Origin: Bacteroidetes bacterium UBA7674
Lineage (GTDB): Bacteria > Bacteroidota > Bacteroidia > Chitinophagales > Chitinophagaceae
Direction of reading: 5' to 3'
DNA length: 64,000 nucleotides
Assembly (NCBI GenBank): GCA_002483105.1
Contig: DLHG01000013.1
Coordinates: forward strand, 558,001-622,000
Shown here: positions 22,513 to 30,859 of the stretch, piece by piece
Position numbering within the stretch: the first letter of the stretch is position 1
Layout of the letters: every line of letters begins with the position of its first letter
Made by a program: the position numbers and the translations under genes
Notes under the pieces: generated by a model
Databases searched by the model: none
What the model saw: only the letters and a program-made list of their open reading frames with translations
Told to the model about the DNA's origin: nothing

Positions 22513-24195
22513 ATGGCTGAAGCGATACGTATGCCACTGCTGAGCGATACGATGAAAGAGGGTGTGATAGCAGAATGGCATAAAAAAGTAGGCGACAAAG
22601 TAAAGGCAGACGATGTACTGGCTGATGTGGAGACCGATAAGGCAACCATGGAGGTGATGGGCTATGTAGAAGGTACGCTGTTATACATCGGCGTGGAAAA
22701 AGGAAAAGCTGCCAAGATCAATGATATTATAGCCATAGTAGGTAAAGAAGGGGAAGATTATAAGTCCCTGCTCGATGCTCCTAAAGCTGAAGACGCATCC
22801 GCTGTGGCGGAAAAGCCTGCTGATGCTTCCGCTGCAAAGCAGGATGCTCCTAAGGCAGATGCTCCTAAACAGGAAGCTAAGAAAGCCGCTGCGGCTCCTC
22901 CCAAAGGCGATGCTACGGTAGTGCGTATGCCACTGCTGAGCGATACTATGAAGGAAGGCAAGATAGTAGCTTGGCACAAGAAGGTAGGCGACAAAGTGAA
23001 AAGTGACGACGTCCTTGCCGACGTAGAAACGGACAAAGCAACCATGGAAGTAATGGGCTATGCAGATGGCACATTGCTCTACATAGGTGTAAAAGAAGGT
23101 GAAGCCGCTAAGATCAACGGCATCATCTGCATTATAGGTAAAGAGGGTACGGACATACAACCATACCTCGACTACGAAGCTTCAAATGCCGGTGGTGAAG
23201 CTCCTAAAGCAGAAGCGGCACCAGCTGCAGCTCCTGCTCAGGCAGCACCACAACAACAAGCCGCTCCGCAAGCAACTAATCAACAAAGCAACCAATCAAC
23301 TTCTTCAACTGACGGCGAACGCTTAAAAGCCTCTCCTCTAGCTAAGAAATTGGCAGAAGACAAAGGCATAGACCTGCACCAGGTAAAGGGTAGTGGCGAC
23401 AATGGCCGCGTCATTAAACGCGACATAGATAGCTTCACGCCTTCTCAGGCTGCTGCACCGCAAGCTGCGGGCAAGCCGCAAGGCCAGGTTGCGACATTCG
23501 CTCCTGTAGGCCAGGAAGGACATACTGATACGCCCGTAACTCAAATGCGCAAGATCATCGCGCAACGTTTAGGTGAAAGCAAATTCAGCGCGCCGCATTT
23601 CTATCTCCGCATGACGGTAACGATGGATAATGCCATGACTGCTCGTAAGGCTATCAATGATGTGTCGCCGATAAAGGTTTCCTTCAACGATTTAATTATC
23701 AAAGCTGTGGCCATGTCACTTCGCAAACATCCTGAAGTCAACACCTCTTGGATGGGAGATTTCATTCGCCAGAATCAGCACATACATATTGGTTCCGCAG
23801 TTTCTGTTGACGAAGGACTCATCGTTCCGGTCATCAAGTTCGCCGACCAGAAATCTTTATCACAGATCGCACAAGAATCAGTTACGTTAACTGATAAGGC
23901 GCGTACAAAGAAGATACAGCCGCAGGAATTCACAGGCAACACATTCACTATTTCCAATCTCGGTATGATGGACATAGATGAATTTACAGCCATCATCAAT
24001 CCGCCCGACGCATGTATCCTTGCAGTAGGTAAGATACAGGCAACACCTGTAGTGGAAAACAATCAGGTAGTAGTGCGCAATCTGTTAAAGCTCACCCTCA
24101 GCTGCGACCACCGTGTAGTAGACGGCGCAGTAGGTGCCCGCTTCCTCCAAACACTAAAAGCACATCTCGAAAATCCGGTTACAATGCTGGTATAA
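22513..24195 (+). CDS. pdhC: pyruvate dehydrogenase complex E2, dihydrolipoamide acetyltransferase
   Basis: A 560-residue E2 transferring acetyl groups from lipoate to CoA, linking glycolysis to the TCA cycle. It has two N-terminal lipoyl domains (about 1-80 and 135-215), each with the lipoylated Lys in VETDKATMEVMGY. A Pro/Ala/Gln-rich linker follows, then the peripheral subunit-binding domain (about 275-315, KASPLAKKLAEDKGIDL) and the catalytic core (about 335-560). The active-site His/Asp are in SCDHRVVDGAVG. The opening MAEAIRMPLLSDTMKEG is typical of the Bacteroidota pyruvate enzyme. E1 and E3 are not in the window, so E2 stands alone here, with its own promoter and terminator. Confidence 0.94.
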   Translation: MAEAIRMPLLSDTMKEGVIAEWHKKVGDKVKADDVLADVETDKATMEVMGYVEGTLLYIGVEKGKAAKINDIIAIVGKEGEDYKSLLDAPKAEDASAVAEKPADASAAKQDAPKADAPKQEAKKAAAAPPKGDATVVRMPLLSDTMKEGKIVAWHKKVGDKVKSDDVLADVETDKATMEVMGYADGTLLYIGVKEGEAAKINGIICIIGKEGTDIQPYLDYEASNAGGEAPKAEAAPAAAPAQAAPQQQAAPQATNQQSNQSTSSTDGERLKASPLAKKLAEDKGIDLHQVKGSGDNGRVIKRDIDSFTPSQAAAPQAAGKPQGQVATFAPVGQEGHTDTPVTQMRKIIAQRLGESKFSAPHFYLRMTVTMDNAMTARKAINDVSPIKVSFNDLIIKAVAMSLRKHPEVNTSWMGDFIRQNQHIHIGSAVSVDEGLIVPVIKFADQKSLSQIAQESVTLTDKARTKKIQPQEFTGNTFTISNLGMMDIDEFTAIINPPDACILAVGKIQATPVVENNQVVVRNLLKLTLSCDHRVVDGAVGARFLQTLKAHLENPVTMLV

Positions 24196-24223
24196 TAACC
24201 ACTTTTATAAAAGTACAAATACG

Positions 24224-24252
24224 AAAAGCCTCCTGACTCGGGAGGCTTTTTT
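24224..24252 (+). terminator. terminator of pdhC
   Basis: AAAAGCCTCC / GGAGGCTTTT, a 10-bp stem with a 7-base loop and T run, 29 bases after the stop. Confidence 0.8.
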
Positions 24253-24292
24253 ATTGTTAGCGTCAGTAGAAAGAAGTTATGAAGCTGAAATG

Positions 24293-24504
24293 AAGACTGC
24301 GCCTTTTTCTGCCAGAAGGAATCACAACATAACACGCAGCGTTGCCCCCGAGCCCGGCGAACAAGCGCAGCGATTCATGAGTTCCTTTGAAAAAGACATT
24401 GACTAACGAATCACCCGCATGGCGTACAGCCGCCTTTTCTTTTGTTACTTTTCCGGCGCCTGTCTCGACGCATGTCGGGAGCGGAGCAAAATAAAAGTAA
24501 AGAC
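24293..24504. repeat. long dispersed repeat, copy A
   Basis: About 210 bases recur inverted at 62112-62431 with roughly 90% identity by eye. Shared blocks include GACTGCGCC, CTGCCAGAAGGAATC, AACATAACACGCAGCG, GAGCCCGGC, AAGCGCAGCG, ATGAGTTCCTTTGAAAA, AACGAATCACCCGCATGG and CTTTTCTTTTGTTACTTTTC. The right end can fold through CTCGACGCATGTCGGGAG. No long frame is shared between the copies, so it is non-coding or decayed. Copy A lacks about 105 bases present in copy B after GAAGGAATC. Confidence 0.8.
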
Positions 24505-24544
24505 ACCATGGGAGAAATAATGTTAAAGAGTAATAAACAGAACA

Positions 24545-24575
24545 CCCTCCGACTTACGTCTGGAGGGCTTCCTTA
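24545..24575. terminator. terminator-type hairpin, third copy
   Basis: CCCTCC / GGAGGG flanking GACTTACGTCT. ACTTACGTCTGGAGGGCTT (24552-24570) is the exact inverse of 8106-8124. The following 100 bases hold a GTTGTTGG / CCAACAAC hairpin and CCGCTC words. Confidence 0.55.
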
Positions 24576-24682
24576 TAATGGTTATTCAATTCCACTTAAA
24601 CAAACAACATCAATTCTGAAACACCGTTGTTGGTAGCCTGACCAACAACCTCCCCGCTCTTCGCACTCCGCTCTCGCTCTCA

Positions 24683-25060
24683 TTACGCTATGTCCGCATG
24701 TATCGGCAAATGCTCAGGCTCATTTCTTATCTCGCTGAACCAGAAAGCTATAAACGCGATCGGTGCCATGAAAGTCATAAAAATAATCCAACCTAACTTA
24801 TGGCTTGCATTCAGAGTTTTGGTTCTGGCTATATGTACCACAAAATATACCAGTACGGCAGTTGTCAACACAAAACATAAAGTAAAGAACAACAAACTAC
24901 TATCAAAGTTCTCATACAATATAGTTGAGGTTTGCACATCCGGGTAAACGCCATGCAGGTACACCAATTGTATCAGCCAGCCTATATAGGCCAGTATAGG
25001 TAAGAAACTGATAACACCCATGGTGTTCTTCATTCTCTGGTTCATTTCCATCGTTTCCAT
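24683..25060 (-). CDS. small three-helix membrane protein
   Basis: A 125-residue protein with the start placed at ATG 25060 (METMEMNQRMKNTMGVISFL); an upstream start would add 21 poorly conserved-looking residues. Three hydrophobic segments are visible (VISFLPILAYIGWLIQLVYL, SSLLFFTLCFVLTTAVLVYFVV, LGWIIFMTFMAPIAFIAFWF), with the basic KTLNASHK loop between the last two. The last helix followed by a short polar tail recalls phospholipase D N-terminal-like membrane domains, but this is weak. Function unknown. Confidence 0.65.
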   Translation of the reverse strand: METMEMNQRMKNTMGVISFLPILAYIGWLIQLVYLHGVYPDVQTSTILYENFDSSLLFFTLCFVLTTAVLVYFVVHIARTKTLNASHKLGWIIFMTFMAPIAFIAFWFSEIRNEPEHLPIHADIA

Positions 25061-25188
25061 AATAAAGTCTTTTCTGATTACTAAATATGACGAAAAGACT
25101 ATGCCACCGTTCATAATTAACATTCTTTTTACTGTCGCTACAGGAAACAGGTATAATTTATTTTAATTTTATAGAAATACATGAGATT

Positions 25189-27048
25189 ATGAAGAAATCC
25201 TACCTGGTACTCTTAGCTGTTTTATTATATGAAACAGCTTCTTCGCAGATCGCGGCTTCTTTCTATGTCAACGTTGACTATCAGCGCCGTGACATCAGCC
25301 CCTACATTTACGGTATCAACAACGGCGTATACAAAAAAGCCACCTGGCGACGCTGGGGTGGCAACCGTACTTCGGCATACAATTGGGAAAACAATTTCTC
25401 CAATGCCGGCCATGATTGGTTTCATAATAATGATGACTACATACCATGGGCAAGCAATCTTCCATTGTCTCTGTATTTGGTACCCGCTTCACCGCTTGTA
25501 GCATTCCATGATAGCTCATTGGTGCAAAATGCTATGTCGGCTATTACACTCCCGATGGTGGGCTATGTAGCCCGTGATGGTGGAGGCGTGGTGGACGTTT
25601 CCGAACTGGCTCCGTCCGCTCGCTGGAGGGAGGTGGTAAATAATAAACCTGGCCAGCTTTCGTTAATACCCGATACGACCGACAACTTCATCTACGTAGA
25701 TGAAGAAATGAACAGCCTCATTAATACCTTCGGCCTGTCTAATACATCAACAGGTATCAAAGCCTATATCATGGACAACGAACCGGGACTTTGGTGTACC
25801 CAGTTCGCCCATATGCGTGATGTAAATAACGATTGTGTTACGTACAACGAACTGTTCACTAAGTCTGTCAATCTCGCTACTACCATCAAGAACATGGATA
25901 CCGGTGCGCTGGTCTTCGGTCCCGAGTCATATGGTTTCAACGAGTATTGGAGTTTACAGGATGCGACTGATGATGCTAATTATAGTTCAGACCATTGGTT
26001 CATAGATTCCTATCTCAAGCATATGGAGCAGGCTAGTGCCAATGCGGGTAAGCGTCTGCTGGATGTATTCTCTGTCCATTGGTACCCCGACGTGAATGTA
26101 CCGGGCATATTCGCGGGCGATACCGGCTACATGGCCAATTATGAACGTATGATGTGTACCCGCACTTTATGGGATTCTTCTTATACATCCAATAGCTGGA
26201 TAGGGCAGTGGTTTGGTGCCGAGCTCCCCATCATCCCGCGTATCAAATCTTCTATCAACCAATTCTATCCCGGTACCAAATTCGGTATCGACGAATATTC
26301 TTATGGCGCGCCTTATCATATTTCAGGTGGTATCGCACAGGTAGATGCGCTCGGTGCTTTTGGTAAGACAGGTGTTGACTATGCTGCTATCTGGACTGAT
26401 GTAACGGATTATGTCCGCCATGCATTCGACCTATATCGAGACTATGATGGTAACGGCGGCACTTTCGGTGATATAAGCGTGATGGCTTCCGGCAGCCTCA
26501 ACCCGGCAGAAGCAGGCATCTTTGCTTCAGTTACCGATACTACCAACAATGAGGTACACATTATTGTCACAAATAAGTTGGAAGCACTCACCCTCTACGG
26601 TACGTTTTATTTGAACAGCAGCGTGAACTACAACAAGGTATCAAACTACTCGTTCCGGGCTGGCTCAAATGCTATCGCTGATACTACACTGCCTCCCGGT
26701 GCCATTAACGGAAATATGTTCGAGTTCGCCTTACCGCCTTGGAGCGCACACCATTTCGTTATTCAGGACACCAATGCTTTATCTGTCAGCAAGGTTGCAA
26801 CAGGAAACAACATTCAACTATCCATCGCCCCTAACCCCGCTTCAGATAAAGTGGACATCACGTATGCTAGCTTTTCAGGTAAAGCAAATATCATAGTCAC
26901 CGATGCTACCGGTAGGATAGTAAACCGCTACAACAACTTAGGCAAAAAAGGAAAACTGGAGTTAAGGGATCTTACCTCAGGCATCTACTTCATCAAATGC
27001 ACCGACGGACTCCATTCTAAAACCGACAAACTCATCATCGCTAAATAG
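25189..27048 (+). CDS. T9SS-secreted GH44 family glycoside hydrolase
   Basis: A 619-residue secreted glycosidase. A signal peptide (SYLVLLAVLLYETASSQ) precedes a TIM-barrel domain with GH44 hallmarks: RRWGGNRTSAYNWENN near 54-69, acid/base Glu198 in YIMDNEPGLW, and candidate nucleophile Glu369 in GIDEYSYG. A beta-sandwich typical of the family follows (about 430-525, ending LPPWSAHHFVI). A T9SS type A sorting domain closes the protein (SIAPNPASDKVDITYASF ... SGIYFIKCTDG). GH44 enzymes are endoglucanases or xyloglucanases, so it probably attacks plant beta-glucans outside the cell. No SusC/SusD pair or other glycan genes are nearby. Confidence 0.9.
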   Translation: MKKSYLVLLAVLLYETASSQIAASFYVNVDYQRRDISPYIYGINNGVYKKATWRRWGGNRTSAYNWENNFSNAGHDWFHNNDDYIPWASNLPLSLYLVPASPLVAFHDSSLVQNAMSAITLPMVGYVARDGGGVVDVSELAPSARWREVVNNKPGQLSLIPDTTDNFIYVDEEMNSLINTFGLSNTSTGIKAYIMDNEPGLWCTQFAHMRDVNNDCVTYNELFTKSVNLATTIKNMDTGALVFGPESYGFNEYWSLQDATDDANYSSDHWFIDSYLKHMEQASANAGKRLLDVFSVHWYPDVNVPGIFAGDTGYMANYERMMCTRTLWDSSYTSNSWIGQWFGAELPIIPRIKSSINQFYPGTKFGIDEYSYGAPYHISGGIAQVDALGAFGKTGVDYAAIWTDVTDYVRHAFDLYRDYDGNGGTFGDISVMASGSLNPAEAGIFASVTDTTNNEVHIIVTNKLEALTLYGTFYLNSSVNYNKVSNYSFRAGSNAIADTTLPPGAINGNMFEFALPPWSAHHFVIQDTNALSVSKVATGNNIQLSIAPNPASDKVDITYASFSGKANIIVTDATGRIVNRYNNLGKKGKLELRDLTSGIYFIKCTDGLHSKTDKLIIAK

Positions 27049-27076
27049 AACACTAAGATCAAAACATACTAAAAAC

Positions 27077-27108
27077 AAAATGGCTGCATCCCGCAGCCAT
27101 TTTGTTGT
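27077..27108 (+). terminator. terminator of the GH44 gene
   Basis: AAAATGGCTGC / GCAGCCATTTT, an 11-bp stem with a 5-base loop and T-rich tail. It is followed by AACTGTTAACTG-word repeats (27128-27172). Confidence 0.75.
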
Positions 27109-27168
27109 TTACTATCTTTATCGCAACTGCTAACTGAAAATTGTTAACTGTTAACTATTCACTGTTCA

Positions 27169-27720
27169 CTACTCAAGTCCCACCACAAGCTCATACTTCA
27201 CTGTAGCCTTGCAATTGATAACTTCAGTTGTTCCACGACGTGTTTTAGCCGATAGCTTGTATGTAAAGGTTGAACCGCTCATATAGTCGGCCAGGTCTAC
27301 TGAACCAGTCAGCGGAATATTCATAGATGTTTTATATTCATCAGGATTGCCTGTGATTTCTGCTATTGTTACTACTTCCGGTTTGGTGTCAGAAGCCAGG
27401 GATACCTTTGCATTTTCTACTACTGCAAAATTATTCTCCGCACTTGGGTTCAGTATTTCTAATGTTACCTCAGTTACCTTAGCCGATTTAATGTTGCCAA
27501 CACCCACACTGGAATTCTCAGTTTTAATGATACTGTCAATGTTCAGGTAAACATCTGCAGCGCCCAGTTCATTTTCACCCGCCCCCGGTATAGGGTCTAT
27601 TTTGAACTCGCCGTTCTGTGATTGTACACCGACATTGATCTTCACCATGTCCTTGATCTTGTCACATGATGCAAATCCAACGATTGCGGCACTTACCGCC
27701 AGTAGTAATAATTTTTTCAT
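27169..27720 (-). CDS. lipoprotein, paralogue of the gene at 31.9 kb
   Basis: A 183-residue lipoprotein: signal peptide with lipobox GFASC (Cys19), then a beta-rich domain. It shares with the protein at 31934-32509 the order SCDK, a GVGNIKSAKVTEVTLEILNP block (GVGNIKTAKIKSCKLTITNP in the other), NNF, a ITGNPDEYKTSMNIPL block (INDNPDTYATELSLPV) and a closing SGSTFTYKLSAKTRRGTTE (ATSFTYVVGGTLRKVTTKE). The two are true paralogues. No other family is recognised. A repeat array of about 420 bases lies upstream. Confidence 0.8.
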   Translation of the reverse strand: MKKLLLLAVSAAIVGFASCDKIKDMVKINVGVQSQNGEFKIDPIPGAGENELGAADVYLNIDSIIKTENSSVGVGNIKSAKVTEVTLEILNPSAENNFAVVENAKVSLASDTKPEVVTIAEITGNPDEYKTSMNIPLTGSVDLADYMSGSTFTYKLSAKTRRGTTEVINCKATVKYELVVGLE

Positions 27721-27809
27721 TGTAGAGGTGATTTGTTGTTTGTTAGCTTCTAAAATACCGATTTTATAGAATCCGAAATGTTAACGACCTAAAATTCAAT
27801 CATTTACAG

Positions 27810-28233
27810 ACTCCCCGCCATATTTTCAGGGAGGGGTGCCCGCAGGGCGGGGAAGTTAACTCGCATACTATAAGACTCCCCTCCCTATTTTCAGGGAGGG
27901 GTGGCCGCAGGCCGGGGTGGGTCCACTCGCGCCAAGCACTCCCCGCAAACAAACTCCCCTCCTGGCAGGGAGGGGTGCCCTTGCGAAGCTTGGGCGGGGT
28001 GGGCGACTCGCAACAAGCTTTTGTCCCCTCATGTTTTTTTAGGGGGGTGCCCGCAGGGCGGGTAGGTTGACTCGCGAAGAACACTCTCCATATATTCCCC
28101 CTTGTGCGTGCAAGCGAACTTTCTCATGAGCGATAGCGAATAACGGGCTAGTAGGAAGTTAACTCGCATACTATAAGACACCCCTCCCTATTTTCAGGGA
28201 GGGGTGGCCGTAGGCCGGGGTGGGTCTACTCGC
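27810..28233 (+). repeat. array of six double-hairpin elements
   Basis: The 645-base gap 27721-28365 has no gene. Elements: 27810-27864 (arms GCCC/GGGC), 27876-27930 (GGCC/GGCC), 27954-28011 (GCCC..GGGC around TTGCGAAGCTT), 28024-28076 (GCCC/GGGC), 28096-28165 (degenerate, first-hairpin loop interrupted), 28179-28233 (GGCC-GTA-GGCC). Each ends in a tail with ACTCGC or GACTCGC. A long minus-strand frame here is made only of repeat sequence. GTTGGGTGTTACCACCCAAC at 28.26 kb forms a hairpin like one at 60.52 kb. Confidence 0.85.
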
Positions 28234-28342
28234 GCCAGGCAATAACATCCCCGTGCTGTTGGGTGTTACCACCCAACATACTCGCTAAGAGAGTCCGAAA
28301 AAAAATTCCCTCAGCATACAATAATCTCACATTTCCTTCGTT

Positions 28343-28366
28343 ACTTTGAAGTACAAAGTGCTTTTA
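28343..28366 (+). promoter_or_regulatory. candidate operator before the winged-helix operon
   Basis: ACTTTG-AAGTA-CAAAGT is an inverted repeat ending 6 bases before the ATG. It runs into AAAGTGCTTTTA (28355-28366), whose exact inverse TAAAAGCACTTT lies at 29303-29314, upstream of creD in the same operon. Confidence 0.5.
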
Positions 28367-28980
28367 TGCAGACCGCCGAAAAAGACGAATCATTAAAAAC
28401 CCTCCGGGAGATACACAGTATTATGGATCGCTCCGCTCGTTTCATTTCACTTAGTGGGTGGAGTGGGGTGTGGGCAGGTTGCATAGCGCTTGCTGGTGCT
28501 TACATAGCGCATAATTGGGTAGTTGCCCAACGACATGCCTATTACTCTGATGCGCAATTTGTGCTCCTTGCATTAGGCGTATTGGTCGTGGCCATCATTG
28601 GTGGTTATTACTTCACTGCAAGAAAGGCAAAGCAAAACGGACAAACACTCTGGAACAGTGCTTCACGCCAGATGCTCACCAATATGGCAATACCCTTAGC
28701 TGCAGGTGGTGTTTTTTCTTTTGCGTTATTGCTGAATGGTGAGGAGATGTATATTGCTCCGGCATTCCTCACGTTCTATGGTCTTTCGCTCATCAACGGC
28801 GGCAGGTACACCTTATCTGAGATCAGGTACTTAGGATACCTCGAATTGATATTAGGCGCTGCAAATCTTTTCTTCCTGGGATATGGTTTATTGTTTTGGG
28901 TTATTGGCTTTGGTATATTGCATATTTTGTACGGAATTTTCATGTGGAATAAATACGATAACAGGCAGGCGGAAGAATGA
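28366..28980 (+). CDS. integral membrane protein of the winged-helix/creD operon
   Basis: A 204-residue membrane protein. A short cytosolic N-terminus with a helix (LKTLREIHSIMDRSARFISL) precedes about six hydrophobic segments (WAGCIALAGAYIAHNWVV, FVLLALGVLVVAIIGGYYF, MAIPLAAGGVFSFALLL, MYIAPAFLTFYGLSLI, LGYLELILGAANLFFLGYG, FWVIGFGILHILYGIFM). No catalytic motif is seen. Its TGA overlaps the ATG of the winged-helix regulator (ATGA), which means coupled translation. In Bacteroidota this protein type often sits with such a regulator and CreD, and it may be a sensor or partner; this is inference. Confidence 0.8.
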   Translation: MQTAEKDESLKTLREIHSIMDRSARFISLSGWSGVWAGCIALAGAYIAHNWVVAQRHAYYSDAQFVLLALGVLVVAIIGGYYFTARKAKQNGQTLWNSASRQMLTNMAIPLAAGGVFSFALLLNGEEMYIAPAFLTFYGLSLINGGRYTLSEIRYLGYLELILGAANLFFLGYGLLFWVIGFGILHILYGIFMWNKYDNRQAEE

Positions 28981-29273
28981 ATCCGATAGAGCATCTCAAT
29001 AAAATATTTGATAGCCGTATCCGTATTGGCATCATGAGTGCGCTCATTGTTAATGAGAGCCTGAATTTTAATGACCTCAAGTCACTAATAGATGTCACCG
29101 ACGGCAACCTGGCCACACACTTAAAAACACTCGAAGAACATAAATACATTAAAGTGCAGAAAGGATTCATCGGACGCAAAACAAACACGCTCTACACCAT
29201 CACAAGTGCCGGCAGCAAAGCGTTCCGCGCCCACCTCGAAGCACTCGAAAAAATAATAAAAGGAATCGGTTAA
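28977..29273 (+). CDS. winged-helix transcriptional regulator
   Basis: A 98-residue DNA-binding protein of the winged-helix (HTH_34, ArsR/MarR-like) type. Helix-turn-helix: SLNFNDLKSLIDVTDGNLATHLKTLEEHKYI, with recognition helix around GNLATHLKTLEE (about 40-52), and a wing KVQKGFIGRKTNTLYTITSAG. No metal-binding cysteines or sensor domain is present. It overlaps the upstream membrane gene by four bases and precedes creD after a repeat-filled gap. Two inverse copies of a 12-base motif flank it (28355 and 29303), which suggests autoregulation and control of creD. Confidence 0.88.
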   Translation: MNPIEHLNKIFDSRIRIGIMSALIVNESLNFNDLKSLIDVTDGNLATHLKTLEEHKYIKVQKGFIGRKTNTLYTITSAGSKAFRAHLEALEKIIKGIG

Positions 29274-29290
29274 CTATTTTTTTACTTAAT

Positions 29291-29318
29291 ACACTTTGAA
29301 TTTAAAAGCACTTTTAAA
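29291..29318 (+). promoter_or_regulatory. candidate operator upstream of creD
   Basis: TTTAAAAG-CA-CTTTTAAA (29301-29318) is a perfect 18-base palindrome located 28 bases after the regulator stop, preceded by ACTTTG at 29293. It contains the inverse of the 28355 motif. Confidence 0.5.
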
Positions 29319-29333
29319 TATAAAAATAACAAC

Positions 29334-29440
29334 GACTCCTCTCCCTATTTTCAGGAAGGGGTGCCCGCAGGGCGGGGTGGGTCGTCTCGTGCAAAGCAAC
29401 ACATCCCCTCTTGAGAGGGGTAGGGGTGTGTCCGCTCGCG
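29334..29440 (+). repeat. full and minimal double-hairpin elements
   Basis: 29334-29390: CTCCCTATTTTCAGGAAGG type first hairpin, arms GCCC/GGGC, GGGGTGGGT. 29403-29440: short form CCCCTCTTGAGAGGGGTAGG then GGTGTGT and a tail ending GCTCGCG. Confidence 0.7.
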
Positions 29441-29518
29441 CCAATCACACCACAATAAAAACACAATAACTAACGCTTATATAAAACTACTACATCACTC
29501 TTTTAAAAACTACACGTC

Positions 29519-30859
29519 ATGCAATCACAAGAGCAGGCACCCTCCTTCTGGGAGAAAAACAGGATACTCATCAAAGGTTTGCTTACAGGCTTCCTTATTC
29601 TCATCATGCTGATACCGGCCGCTATTCTTGACGACCTCGTCATAGAACGCGAAAACCGCCAGGCAGAGGTCATCAACGAGATCAGCAGCAAATGGGCTTC
29701 CGAGCAAACGCTACGTGGACCCATACTTGTAGTGCCATACAAAGTCTATTCACAAAAAGACGGCAAGACCTACGAAACGATCCAGCAAGCATACCTCCTT
29801 CCAGAGCAACTTTCCATTGACGGAAGGATGCTACCCGAAGTAAGGCACAGGAGCTTATACAGCGTCACACTCTATCGCTCCGACATGAACCTTACTGGCA
29901 AGTTCCTGCCATTCCCTTTTGAGCAATTACAAATACCTCCTGAGAACGTTATCTGGAATGATGCACGACTGATGGTCGGTATAGACGATGCCCGTGGACT
30001 GGAAGAAGAAGTAATAGTCAACTGGTCGGGACAGAAGAAGACATTTGAAGCAGGTGTCCCCGATAATAAAGTCATTAGTGACGGACTAAGTTTACCAATC
30101 ACTCTTACACAGGACAGCAATACCTTCTCTATCAACATCAAGTTGAAAGGCTCCGGCTATTTATACTTTACACCTGTAGGTAAAACCACAGAAGTAAAAC
30201 TGGCCTCCACCTGGAAAAGCCCCGCCTTCGACGGACAATACCTTCCTGTACAAACACCTGATATAAATGATAGCGGCTTCAACGCCTACTGGAAAGTATT
30301 GCAAGTATCGCGTAGCTATCCGCAATTCTGGAAAGAGGGCAGCACTTACGAGATAGAGCGCTCATCTTTTGGCGTTAAGCTCATTCAGCCCGCAGATGGT
30401 TATGCCAAGACACGCCGCTCTGTGAAGTATGCTATACTATTCATTGCGCTCACGTTCGTTATCTTCTTCTTTATAGAGATACTGCAACGCAAACAGATAC
30501 ATCCTTTACAATACTTACTGGTAGGTTTTGCTTTGTGCATATTCTATGCCTTGCTGCTGTCAATTTCAGAGTATGCAGGTTTCAATACGGCTTACCTGGT
30601 GGCTGCTTTGGCCACTGTCGCACTGATAGGCTTGTACGCCTGGAGCATATTCAAGCAGTTCAAAATAGCTTTAGGCTTCACCATAGCACTCGGCGGACTA
30701 TATACTTATATCTTTGTACTGATACAATTACAGGATTATGCTTTACTTTTCGGAAGCATCGGCTTGTTCGTTATACTGGCTATCATCATGTTCTTCTCAA
30801 GAAGAATTGACTGGTATGGTATTCACAAAAATGATCCGGGTAAACAAATAGGACAATGA
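29519..30859 (+). CDS. creD: inner-membrane protein CreD
   Basis: A 446-residue CreD-family protein. An N-terminal membrane helix (LIKGLLTGFLILIMLIPAAI) is followed by a large periplasmic domain (about 40-300; RQAEVINEISSKWASEQTLR, GPILVVPY, then SLYSVTLYRSDMNLTGKF). Four to five C-terminal membrane helices (about 305-435, including YAILFIALTFVIFFFIEILQ and QYLLVGFALCIFYALLLSI) complete the fold. The segment QPADGYAKTRRSVKYAILF at the domain junction is characteristic. The family is linked to envelope integrity and beta-lactam tolerance in some bacteria; the biochemical role is unknown. It lies downstream of the winged-helix gene and overlaps dgkA by four bases. Confidence 0.92.
   Translation: MQSQEQAPSFWEKNRILIKGLLTGFLILIMLIPAAILDDLVIERENRQAEVINEISSKWASEQTLRGPILVVPYKVYSQKDGKTYETIQQAYLLPEQLSIDGRMLPEVRHRSLYSVTLYRSDMNLTGKFLPFPFEQLQIPPENVIWNDARLMVGIDDARGLEEEVIVNWSGQKKTFEAGVPDNKVISDGLSLPITLTQDSNTFSINIKLKGSGYLYFTPVGKTTEVKLASTWKSPAFDGQYLPVQTPDINDSGFNAYWKVLQVSRSYPQFWKEGSTYEIERSSFGVKLIQPADGYAKTRRSVKYAILFIALTFVIFFFIEILQRKQIHPLQYLLVGFALCIFYALLLSISEYAGFNTAYLVAALATVALIGLYAWSIFKQFKIALGFTIALGGLYTYIFVLIQLQDYALLFGSIGLFVILAIIMFFSRRIDWYGIHKNDPGKQIGQ

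Noticed and set aside
22681..23160. 159-residue minus-strand frame within pdhC
   Set aside because: Antisense of two lipoyl domains with conserved catalytic motifs in the plus frame.
24442..24636. 64-residue plus-strand frame downstream of pdhC
   Set aside because: Spans the end of dispersed repeat A and the terminator-type hairpin; no protein-like composition.
27800..28084. 94-residue minus-strand frame in the repeat array
   Set aside because: Made entirely of repeated CCCCTCC-type DNA (PAGTPL, CGHPSL peptides); no start context or independent sequence.
27810..28233. CRISPR array
   Set aside because: Units vary in length and orientation across the window, are internally palindromic with no unique spacers, and no cas gene is present.
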